NCBI GenBank assembly: GCA_937922785.1
Contig: CALAJQ010000016.1
Span: 1 to 64,000 of the forward strand
Source: an uncultured Acidimicrobiales bacterium
GTDB lineage: Bacteria > Actinomycetota > Acidimicrobiia > Acidimicrobiales > SZUA-35
Length of the DNA: 64,000 bases
Reading direction: 5' to 3'
Both the position numbers and the translations under genes were made by a program. The notes under the pieces are model-generated. The model saw nothing but the letters and a program-made list of their open reading frames with translations. It did no database searches and was not told the DNA's origin. Of this stretch, positions 50,861 through 58,059 are shown piece by piece (the stretch's first letter is position 1; each line of letters opens with the position of its first letter).

Positions 50861-51403
50861 GTGTGGGGCAAGTATCCCAAGGCCCGAAGCATCATTCGCG
50901 ACCTCGCGGATTCCGAGACGCGTGAAGAGGTTGATGACTGTTATCTGATCGTTGATGATCTGGACTTCAACGCCAAAATCCGTGACAACCGGCTGAAGAC
51001 GAAAGAACTAGTTTCAGAAACTAAGGGTTTCGAGGAATGGACATCTCAGACGCATCGAACATCAGAGTCGGTCCCCGAAGAGTTGGAAGCGATCTACGCG
51101 GCACTCAAAATGGACCGCCTTCGTAGCAAGAAACGATTCAGTCTCGAAGACGCGCTCAAAGGTCTTGAGGATCACGACGGAGTCCGTGCTGTGCAAGTCA
51201 CCAAGCGACGAAGGCGATACAAGTTGGGCGAGATGAAAGCCGAAGTCACCGACGTTGAAGTTCACAACACGGGTGAGGTGGCCCGGACGCTGTCAATCGA
51301 AGGCGCCAACCTGCGTGATCTCGTAAAGCTGCGAAAGACGCTTGGACTCAAGGGCGAATCGAACACCGCCGTCCACCAATACATCGACGAAGAATTCAAC
51401 TAG
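50861..51403 (+). CDS. CYTH-like domain protein, start uncertain
   Basis: A 180-residue protein from the only standard start in this frame, a GTG. Conserved-looking text continues upstream of it without a start codon (RPARYEYRVWGKYPKARSII), back to a TGA at 50798. The strand pattern (YEYRVWG ... DDCYLIVDDLDFNAKIRDNRLKTKELV ... GFEEWTSQ) resembles CYTH/adenylate-cyclase-like tunnel domains. The second half (about 95-165; RLRSKKRFSLEDALKGLE, AVQVTKRRRRYKLGEMKAEVTDVEV, TLSIEGANLRDLVKLRKTLGL) repeats a second such strand set with basic residues. Possible ligands are phosphorylated nucleotides. A rare start codon such as ATC at 50813 cannot be excluded. Confidence 0.6.
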   Translation: MWGKYPKARSIIRDLADSETREEVDDCYLIVDDLDFNAKIRDNRLKTKELVSETKGFEEWTSQTHRTSESVPEELEAIYAALKMDRLRSKKRFSLEDALKGLEDHDGVRAVQVTKRRRRYKLGEMKAEVTDVEVHNTGEVARTLSIEGANLRDLVKLRKTLGLKGESNTAVHQYIDEEFN

Positions 51404-51410
51404 CTGTTTT

Positions 51411-51470
51411 AGTAGAGCGCTGTGTCAGTAGAGCGCTGTGCCAGTAGAGCGCTGTGCCAGTAGAGCGCAG
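51411..51470 (+). repeat. 16-bp tandem repeat, nearly four units
   Basis: AGTAGAGCGCTGTGYC repeats three full times plus a partial fourth, with an AGCGCT palindrome in each unit. It fills the 73-bp gap between two convergent genes. Confidence 0.9.
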
Positions 51471-51476
51471 AGTCGC

Positions 51477-52160
51477 TCAGTCGTCGGTGTCTACCGCTCC
51501 ATCTTCGAGGTAGTCCATATGGGGAACAGGGTCCACTGACGTTCGAACGACTCCAACCAGGTTCGCTCCGATTCGACGGAGGAAGCGATAGTAGATGGCC
51601 AAAGGTACAACTTCGAACCCGGGTCGCTGAGAACTCATGAACTCATCGATCTTGGACTGGAAGTAGGCGACAGATTCACTTACTCGAGCCGAGTACTCGT
51701 CAATAGCGTCGCGGTCTGGGTCCGACGCTCCGAGCAGCTCTCCGGCTTCGGCGAAGAAGCCCGACAGTAGTGTGCGTTCCGCTGTCATCTTTTCCAGGTC
51801 GTCACTGTCACTGAATGACACGCCCTGCTCGGCGAGCTCCAGGATGTTTTTGGCTTGATCACCGATGCGTTCGATCTTCTTGAGCAGCAACGTGAACCCC
51901 AGTACCGAGCCGATATCGGCCGATCCTTGGACAGCTACGTGCACTACCAGCTCGCTCCGAAGCTCTTGTTCAGCTTGGTTGATCCTGTCGTCGGTTGAGC
52001 GAATGTCGGCAGCCACAGCCGAAGCGTCAGCGCCAGTCAGCAAGGCCAAAGAAGCAAGGTCAAAGGAGTGGCGAGCATCACCGAGCATTGCCACAGACCT
52101 CGCAACGATTGGCGCGAAGTTGCCCTCACCTGAACTTCCTTTGAAGAATGAAAGAACCAT
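51477..52160 (-). CDS. PhoU-like (DUF47-type) protein
   Basis: A 227-residue helical protein: VARSVAMLGDARHSFDLASLALLTGADASAVAADIRSTDDRINQAEQELRSELVVHVA, then FTLLLKKIERIGDQAKNILELAEQGVSF. This is the PhoU E/D-x3-R-IGDxAxNI-type metal cluster motif in a DUF47/PhoU bundle. It lies 22 bases after the Na/Pi cotransporter gene on the same strand and likely gates or regulates that transporter. AAAGGTATTCCC precedes the ATG. Confidence 0.85.
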   Translation of the reverse strand: MVLSFFKGSSGEGNFAPIVARSVAMLGDARHSFDLASLALLTGADASAVAADIRSTDDRINQAEQELRSELVVHVAVQGSADIGSVLGFTLLLKKIERIGDQAKNILELAEQGVSFSDSDDLEKMTAERTLLSGFFAEAGELLGASDPDRDAIDEYSARVSESVAYFQSKIDEFMSSQRPGFEVVPLAIYYRFLRRIGANLVGVVRTSVDPVPHMDYLEDGAVDTDD

Positions 52161-52182
52161 CGGGAATACCTTTCGTTGGCCG

Positions 52183-53340
52183 CTAGCCGAGAATAATTAC
52201 GCCGAGAAGCGGTACCACAATGAACACTACGGCCACATAAGCCACCGCGGTAGTGCGCCGCTCGACAGCGACACCGGCTAGCCGCTCGGCAGCAAATATG
52301 GGCCAGTCCCGGGCGAGCGGGATGATGTAGAGACCGAAGATTCCCAGCACGTTGAACGTGGTGTGGGCCAAAGCGACGGTAAGAGCTTCTGGGCTCGACG
52401 CAGCCAGTGAAGCAAGAAGGGCTGTGATCGTCGTTCCGACGTTTGCTCCAAGAGTTACCGGATATGCGTTACGCAGGGTGATCACACCAGCGCCGGCCAG
52501 CGGGATGAGAATTGATGTGGTGATGCTGGAGGACTGCACCGCAATGGTGATGACTAGGCCAAGCAGTAACGCAACAAACCCGCCACCCTTGCTCAACATC
52601 GCGTTAACAGATCGTTCCACTCGATCGGCAACAAGAGACCGCATGTTCTTAGTGATGAACGCCAGGCACAGCAGAATTATTGCCAGCCCGCTGAGGACCA
52701 TGAGAGTGCCCTGGAGGTTGCCGCTAGTGCCGACAGCCTCCCAGAAACTCTTCAGCAGATTTACCGGCCCTTTGACCCAAGCCTTAATCGGGCTCTTCCA
52801 CTCTGTGCCAGCCGCGCCAACGAGACTGGCACTTATTCGTGTGGCTGGACCGCTGATAACACCGAAAAAGATCTCCAATGGCAAAAGCACAGCAACAGCC
52901 AAGAGGTTAAAGAAATCGTGAACTGTTGCGGCGGCGAAGGCTCGACGGAATTCATCGGACTGGCGAATGTGGCCCAGGGAAACCAGCGTGTTGGTAACGG
53001 TTGTGCCGATGTTTGCGCCCATTGCCATCGGCACCGCATCCTCCAGTCCAAGCGCCCCGGAGGCAACGAGGCCAACAATCACCGAGGTAGATGCGGACGA
53101 AGATTGCACCAGGATTGTGCCAAGAACGCCTATACACAGAGCGGCTATTGGGTTACCGGCAGCGGCAAAGAGGCTCTGTTGGGTGTCCTCGCCCATGATC
53201 TTGATTCCGGCTTCGAGGGAGGAAACTCCTACCAGGAAGAAATAGATCAGTAGGAATACAAAAACCGACCGAAGAGCGCTGGGGATCTGGTAAGCGGACC
53301 CAGACGGCTGTGTAGTGGACACGGCCGATGACGCTACCAC
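52183..53340 (-). CDS. Na+/phosphate cotransporter (NptA/PNaS family)
   Basis: A 385-residue membrane protein with two inverted copies of the family motif: GVLGTILVQSSSASTSVIVGLVASG, then MAMGANIGTTVTNTLVSLG, and later ITIAVQSSSITTSILIPLAGAG, TLGANVGTTITALLASL. QSSS and GANxGTT are the substrate-site signatures of PNaS transporters. The start is a GTG at 53340, or a GTG seven codons later which has TAGCGT eight bases upstream. It is paired with the PhoU-like gene and mediates sodium-driven phosphate uptake or export. Confidence 0.9.
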   Translation of the reverse strand: MVASSAVSTTQPSGSAYQIPSALRSVFVFLLIYFFLVGVSSLEAGIKIMGEDTQQSLFAAAGNPIAALCIGVLGTILVQSSSASTSVIVGLVASGALGLEDAVPMAMGANIGTTVTNTLVSLGHIRQSDEFRRAFAAATVHDFFNLLAVAVLLPLEIFFGVISGPATRISASLVGAAGTEWKSPIKAWVKGPVNLLKSFWEAVGTSGNLQGTLMVLSGLAIILLCLAFITKNMRSLVADRVERSVNAMLSKGGGFVALLLGLVITIAVQSSSITTSILIPLAGAGVITLRNAYPVTLGANVGTTITALLASLAASSPEALTVALAHTTFNVLGIFGLYIIPLARDWPIFAAERLAGVAVERRTTAVAYVAVVFIVVPLLGVIILG

Positions 53341-53447
53341 TAGGTCAGACCAAGTGCCACAGTTTCACCACCACCTTGGAAGGCGGCGGGGGTTGTCATC
53401 GACACCAGCAAGGCTGAGACTGGGTGAACTTGACCGAAAGGTAAGCC

Positions 53448-54626
53448 TTGAACCTTCTTACGCCTGCCGACTGGTCGTTTCCAATTCCTATTGCCTTTGG
53501 GTCGGGCCGGGTCGCTGAAATCGGCTCGGTCTGTTCCCGGGCAGGCATGGCTGCACCCTTGGTGGTAACTGACAGAAACAGCGTGGATCTGCCGTTTGTC
53601 TCCAGGGTCCTGGACTTGTTGGGCTTGTCAGGACTGTCGCCCGGACTGTTCGCTGGTATCTCGCCTAATCCAACAGTTGCCGACATAAGCGATGGTCGAG
53701 CTGCCTTTGTTGGTGGCAATCACGATGGAATCGTCGCCATTGGCGGGGGTAGCGGTATGGACGGCGGCAAGGCCATGAGTCTGATCGCCAGGAATAGATT
53801 TGGTCTGGATCAGTTTGACTACGACGCCGACACCAGTCCGTCATTGAGCAGTGAACAACTTGTGCCGCTTGTCTGTATCCCGACCACGGCCGGAACCGGA
53901 GCCGAGACCGAAAGCACTGCGATGGTCACTGACACCGCCAAGGGGGTCAAGATCTGTGTCTGGCACCCCGAACATCGTCCGGTTGCCGCAATCCTCGATC
54001 CGGAACTGACACTGGGCCTTCCGCCCAATCTGACCGCGTGGACCGGCGTTGATGCGCTTGTCCACGCAATCGAGGCCTACTCGGTGCCAGATTTCCATCC
54101 GATGTGTGACGGCCTAGCGATTGAAGCGATCAGGCTGATTTGGAGATGGCTGCCGAGAGCGGTGGAAGACGGTTCCAACCTTGAAGCTCGGGCGGCGATG
54201 TTGACAGGGTCTTGCTTGGCTGGCGTGTCGTTTCTGAAGGGTCTGGGTCTCGTGCACGCGATGAGTCACATGGTCGGTGCGGTCTACAACACGCATCACG
54301 GGTTAACTAACGCCGTACTTTTACCGTCGGTCATCGAATACAACAAGAACGTTCTTGGCCCCAAGACGGAGGTAATGTCCACTGCTATGGGGTTAGCTGA
54401 CACGAGCCACGAGGCTTTCGCCGGGGCCATCAACTCCATGCTGGCAGACCTGGCGATCCCGACGAGTCTGGGTGAAATCGGCGTTGGCGTCGACCGCCTC
54501 AACGAGATTGCCCACAAGTCCTTGGGTGATGCAGCGGCCCGAACAAACCCGAGGCCCAGCTCGGTGGCAGATATCGAATCAATGTTGCACAAATCAGTTA
54601 GTCAGCTGGGTCAACCAGATCAATAA
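53448..54626 (+). CDS. iron-containing alcohol dehydrogenase
   Basis: A 392-residue group III (Fe-type) dehydrogenase: FGSGRVAEIG, GIVAIGGGSGMDGGKAMSL for NAD(P), CIPTTAGTGAETESTAMV, the metal ligands in TGVDALVHAIEAYSV (Asp and His), and GLVHAMSHMVGAVYNTHHGL (two His). The start is a TTG supported by AAAGG. It is followed after 14 bases by the HpsN-like gene, so both act in one pathway, presumably oxidation of a hydroxyl compound to an aldehyde that the second enzyme takes further or a parallel oxidation. Confidence 0.9.
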   Translation: MNLLTPADWSFPIPIAFGSGRVAEIGSVCSRAGMAAPLVVTDRNSVDLPFVSRVLDLLGLSGLSPGLFAGISPNPTVADISDGRAAFVGGNHDGIVAIGGGSGMDGGKAMSLIARNRFGLDQFDYDADTSPSLSSEQLVPLVCIPTTAGTGAETESTAMVTDTAKGVKICVWHPEHRPVAAILDPELTLGLPPNLTAWTGVDALVHAIEAYSVPDFHPMCDGLAIEAIRLIWRWLPRAVEDGSNLEARAAMLTGSCLAGVSFLKGLGLVHAMSHMVGAVYNTHHGLTNAVLLPSVIEYNKNVLGPKTEVMSTAMGLADTSHEAFAGAINSMLADLAIPTSLGEIGVGVDRLNEIAHKSLGDAAARTNPRPSSVADIESMLHKSVSQLGQPDQ

Positions 54627-54640
54627 AGGGCAGGAACCTC

Positions 54641-55915
54641 ATGACCATCAACTACATCAAACGAGCCACTCGCCCACTAAACGAGACCGACGTTGGAGTC
54701 AGGAAGACAGTTACTGAGCTTCTGGATCAGCTCGAGAACGGACGCGAGGCTGAAGCGATCAGCTTGGCTACAAAGTTCGACGGCTGGGAAGGCCCCATCG
54801 AGGTCACCGCTGAAGAGATAGCGAACGCAGCAAGTCAACTAGACCTAAGCGTTCGGGAAGACATCGAGTACGCGCACCGGCACATCCTTCGATTCGCCGA
54901 AGCACAGATGGCGTCGTTGACCGAATTCGAAATCGAAGTGGAGCCAGGCCTTCGCGCCGGCCAACGTAACGTTCCGGTTGATGTGGCTGGCTGCTATGTG
55001 CCGGCTGGCCGCTTCGCTCACATTGCCTCTGCGTTAATGAGTGTGACGACTGCCAAAGCTGCGGGTGTCGGACAGGTCGTTGTTACTTCTCCAGCTCGGC
55101 ACGATAGAGGCGGCGTTCACCCTGCGATTCTCTATGCGGCCAAGGTCGCAGGAGCCGATCGCGTGTTGGGCCTCGGTGGCATCCAAGGGATTGGTGCTTT
55201 GGCATTCGGGCTGTTTACCGGACTGGAGGCCGACATGATCGTCGGACCCGGAAACAGCTTTGTTGCCGAAGCCAAACGTCAGTTATTCGGTCGGGTCGGA
55301 ATTGACGTGATTGCTGGGCCGACTGAGTCAATGATCGCGGCCGACCACACGGCAGACCCGGTGATGGTGGCCACTGACCTAATTGGCCAAGCCGAACACG
55401 GGCCGGATTCTCCTGTATGGCTAGTGACCACCTCGCCCGAACTGGCCCAAGCAACGGATGAGCTTTGCAAACGCCACGCCGAAGACTTGCCCGATCCGGC
55501 GAGGGCTTCAGCAGTGGCCGCGTGGCGAGACTACGGGGAAATCATCCTGGTTGATAGCAACGAAGAGGCAGCGGCCGTCTGTGATGACTACGCACCAGAA
55601 CATCTTCAGGTGTTGGCGCAAGATTTGGATTGGTGGCGGGGGAGGCTGCGTAACTACGGTTCACTTTTCTTGGGCCCCAACACCAACGTGACCTTCGGTG
55701 ACAAGACTTCTGGGCCAAACCACATCTTGCCAACAGGTCGCGCTGCTCGTTACACGGGCGGCTTGAACTCCCTGAAGTTTGTAAAGCAGTTGACGTGGCA
55801 AGAACTCAGCGCGGAAGCAGGCGCCAAAGAGTCTCCGGTTGCGGCTCGCGTATCACGGCTCGAAGGCATGGAAGGTCACGCCCGCAGCGCCGATCTTCGC
55901 GGACCTCAGGCCTAA
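54641..55915 (+). CDS. HisD-like dehydrogenase, HpsN-type sulfopropanediol 3-dehydrogenase (putative)
   Basis: A 424-residue member of the histidinol dehydrogenase fold. It begins MTINYIKRAT and has AGCYVPAGRFAHIASALMSV, GPGNSFVAEAKRQLFGRVGID, DLIGQAEHGPDSPVWLVT (Gln and His zinc ligands), YAPEHLQVLAQDLDWWRGRL (Glu-His catalytic pair) and a final SRLEGMEGHARSAD. These follow HpsN, which oxidises 2,3-dihydroxypropane-1-sulfonate to sulfolactate, more closely than HisD. No other his gene is near, and the partner is an Fe-alcohol dehydrogenase. A true histidinol dehydrogenase is the alternative. It overlaps the convergent gene by four bases. Confidence 0.68.
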   Translation: MTINYIKRATRPLNETDVGVRKTVTELLDQLENGREAEAISLATKFDGWEGPIEVTAEEIANAASQLDLSVREDIEYAHRHILRFAEAQMASLTEFEIEVEPGLRAGQRNVPVDVAGCYVPAGRFAHIASALMSVTTAKAAGVGQVVVTSPARHDRGGVHPAILYAAKVAGADRVLGLGGIQGIGALAFGLFTGLEADMIVGPGNSFVAEAKRQLFGRVGIDVIAGPTESMIAADHTADPVMVATDLIGQAEHGPDSPVWLVTTSPELAQATDELCKRHAEDLPDPARASAVAAWRDYGEIILVDSNEEAAAVCDDYAPEHLQVLAQDLDWWRGRLRNYGSLFLGPNTNVTFGDKTSGPNHILPTGRAARYTGGLNSLKFVKQLTWQELSAEAGAKESPVAARVSRLEGMEGHARSADLRGPQA

Positions 55916-57117
55916 GGTTGATAAGGCGGAGCGAGCGGCGCTTGGGTACCTGACTTCTTGACCTTCGGAGTGGCATCTTCAGCAGCAACCTTTATGGCAT
56001 CGACCACTGACTGCATGTTGGCGCGGTGTTCACCAATTCGGCCTGCGATGATACGGGCCTCTTTGTCGGGCATGCGTTCGATTGCGGCGGTAAGGCCAGA
56101 CGGTCCGGGGCCGAGAATCAGTCGGTAGCGCAAACGAGTTGCTCCAGCGATTCGATCCAGCTCGAACCACCACTGTGCTCCCGGATTGTCAACATCTGAT
56201 GTGATCCAACCGAACCTGCGCTCGGGCTCAAACTGATTGACAAAACAAGGCACTTCCCACTCGCCAATGGCGTCGTGTTTGTTGGAACCAAAAAACTTGG
56301 CGCCAAGGCTTGGGCCTCCGGCTCCGTCGGCCCAACGAGCGCCAGTGAACTCTGGGCTGTGGTCGGATCCGAAGTTGATGTCGGTTACGAATTGCCAAAC
56401 TATCTCTGGTGATGCCTTGATATCGGCCTCTGCCACGCAACCGGGCCCGTCGGCAACCGATGGTGACTCGCTAGGTCCACGCTCCCAGGTGCGAGCAAAG
56501 CCGTCGATGTAGGTAATCTCTCGGGCCGGAAGCCTAGGGGCCAGCTTCACAGATGATCCCTTCATCCAACCGACTGGCAACATCGCTATTGGGGTTACGT
56601 CATCAGGAATTCCGAGCAGATCGGTCAGCTCGTTTTGTCTGGCCAAGATTGCCGTGGTCCACGCAGTTCCGAGGCCGCGGGCACGGAGAGCAACGCAAAA
56701 GCTCCAGACCGACTGAATTACCGAATCAAACAGACCCGGCCGTCCACTTCCATCGTGAACGCCGATGATTGTGGGGAAGACGATTGCCTGGCACTGGGCA
56801 AGGTGGGTGGCCAGGTGGGCGGCCGAGGCCATAACCTTTTCTTGAGGATGGCCGGTTCCCTCGATCTTGTTATGAGCTTCGATCATCCACTTGCCAGCGG
56901 CTTCCATGTAGATCTCGGCCAGTCGATCCTTGGTGCGCTGATCCCGAACGATGATCCAGCGCCGGCTTCCTTGGTTGCCGCCCGATGGCGCTTGCTCGGC
57001 GATGTCAATGCAATCGAGCAAGATCTGCTGATCAACTGGCCTCTCGAGGTCTAACCGTCGCCTGACAGCCCTAGTGGTCATGAGCGCTTCGTCTACCGAC
57101 TTGATGTCAATTGCCAT
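55912..57117 (-). CDS. nitroreductase-SRPBCC fusion protein
   Basis: A 401-residue protein with two unrelated domains. Residues about 5-205 are a nitroreductase-fold FMN domain (MTTRAVRRRLDLERPVDQQILLDC, AEQAPSGGNQGSRRWIIVRD, ARGLGTAWTT, AMLPVGWMKG). Residues about 225-385 are an SRPBCC/polyketide-cyclase-type domain (AEADIKASPEIVWQFVTDI, GAKFFGSNKHDAIGEWEVPC, WWFELDRIAGATRLRYRLIL). The ligand-binding barrel probably feeds or holds a hydrophobic substrate for the flavin domain. GGAAGG precedes the ATG. The stop of the SCO6745-family gene lies five bases upstream, so they form one operon. Confidence 0.82.
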   Translation of the reverse strand: MAIDIKSVDEALMTTRAVRRRLDLERPVDQQILLDCIDIAEQAPSGGNQGSRRWIIVRDQRTKDRLAEIYMEAAGKWMIEAHNKIEGTGHPQEKVMASAAHLATHLAQCQAIVFPTIIGVHDGSGRPGLFDSVIQSVWSFCVALRARGLGTAWTTAILARQNELTDLLGIPDDVTPIAMLPVGWMKGSSVKLAPRLPAREITYIDGFARTWERGPSESPSVADGPGCVAEADIKASPEIVWQFVTDINFGSDHSPEFTGARWADGAGGPSLGAKFFGSNKHDAIGEWEVPCFVNQFEPERRFGWITSDVDNPGAQWWFELDRIAGATRLRYRLILGPGPSGLTAAIERMPDKEARIIAGRIGEHRANMQSVVDAIKVAAEDATPKVKKSGTQAPLAPPYQP

Positions 57118-57122
57118 GGTCG

Positions 57123-57899
57123 TTACCTTCCTGGCGCCATAGCGCTTGAGGTTGGGGTCATCTTGGTTCCAGCATGATCGCGAGCTGCTTTGGATAGCAA
57201 CCGAAACTCGCCACGTTCGTCGTCAGTGAGTACTTCGAAGTCAACCGCGTGGAGCAAATTGGCGGCTGCTTCGATTTGGCTGCGAGCCTCCGTCATTGAT
57301 TCACCGTCTGGGTATGGCTCGGGCCACCCAAACATCTTTGCATTCCATGCGCCGGTCGGCCCGCTCATAATTGCTTCGAGAGGGCTCATTCCTGCAGCCA
57401 TCACTGCTGTGCAGAACCGCGAAAAGCCCAACTCGCGCAAGGTCTGGCAAAGCTGCATCGTTCGACCTGGCCCGGACTCAGGAAGGGTTTGGTCTCTCCA
57501 ACCCACAAACATTGGCGCACCGAGGGGGCTCGCAGAACTGACGACTCGTTCGGCTAGCTCTCCGAGTCTTTCGGCGCCGTCGAAACCGTCAAGGTGAAAT
57601 TCGCCCCACTCCTGACAGATTCGGGCGAACACTTCAGCTCCCGCTGCCGGACTTATGACCGCCCGGCCGGCCTGTACTTGGGAGGTCAGATATTCCGGGT
57701 TCCAAAAAAAGGCTCCGCCGACGACGTTGTCAACTGGGCAATCGCCCAGCACGCCAAGGCGGCCCACTGCATAACCCGGGATACCTTCGGGCATCCCGGC
57801 CGCAGCTGCCTTGTCGTTTGTTGACGGTGCCATCAGCCAATGCATAGCCAGCATGCCGATTGATCCCCGCATGCTTCGAGCCAGCGAAAGTGAGTCCAT
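57123..57899 (-). CDS. SCO6745-family protein
   Basis: A 258-residue protein, the third family copy in the window: SMRGSIGMLAMHWLMAPSTNDKAAAAGMPEGIPGYAVGRLGVLGDCPVDNVVGGAFFWNPE. The GYAVGRLGVLGDxPVDxVVxxAFFW block is highly characteristic. The C-terminal part ends TDDERGEFRLLSKAARDHAG, which is a helix-turn-helix-like region in relatives. It has a leaderless TAGGGT-N6-ATG start. It is co-transcribed with the nitroreductase fusion downstream, which hints at a shared task around flavin-dependent reduction. Confidence 0.82.
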   Translation of the reverse strand: MDSLSLARSMRGSIGMLAMHWLMAPSTNDKAAAAGMPEGIPGYAVGRLGVLGDCPVDNVVGGAFFWNPEYLTSQVQAGRAVISPAAGAEVFARICQEWGEFHLDGFDGAERLGELAERVVSSASPLGAPMFVGWRDQTLPESGPGRTMQLCQTLRELGFSRFCTAVMAAGMSPLEAIMSGPTGAWNAKMFGWPEPYPDGESMTEARSQIEAAANLLHAVDFEVLTDDERGEFRLLSKAARDHAGTKMTPTSSAMAPGR

Positions 57900-57911
57900 A
57901 GGCGGACCCTA
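57897..57911 (-). promoter_or_regulatory. leaderless -10 element (TAGGGT-N6-ATG)
   Basis: On the minus strand: TAGGGT, CCGCCT, then the ATG of the SCO6745-family gene. Confidence 0.55.
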
Positions 57912-58059
57912 TTTCCAGCTGATGCCCCAAGTCCATTTGGCGGGCCTTGCGAGGAACTCTGTGTCCTCTAGCTGTCTTCGGGGGCCAACATGGTTATCGG
58001 TGGAACCACATTGTAGTACTGGTGGCAAGTGTGAACCTGCTGGTGCGAACAACACCTGT

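Noticed and set aside
51411-51470. CRISPR array
   Set aside because: The 16-bp units follow directly on one another with no spacers, and no cas genes are present.
54641-55915. Annotation as histidinol dehydrogenase (hisD)
   Set aside because: The fold is the same but the context and end motifs fit HpsN better. Kept as the stated alternative.
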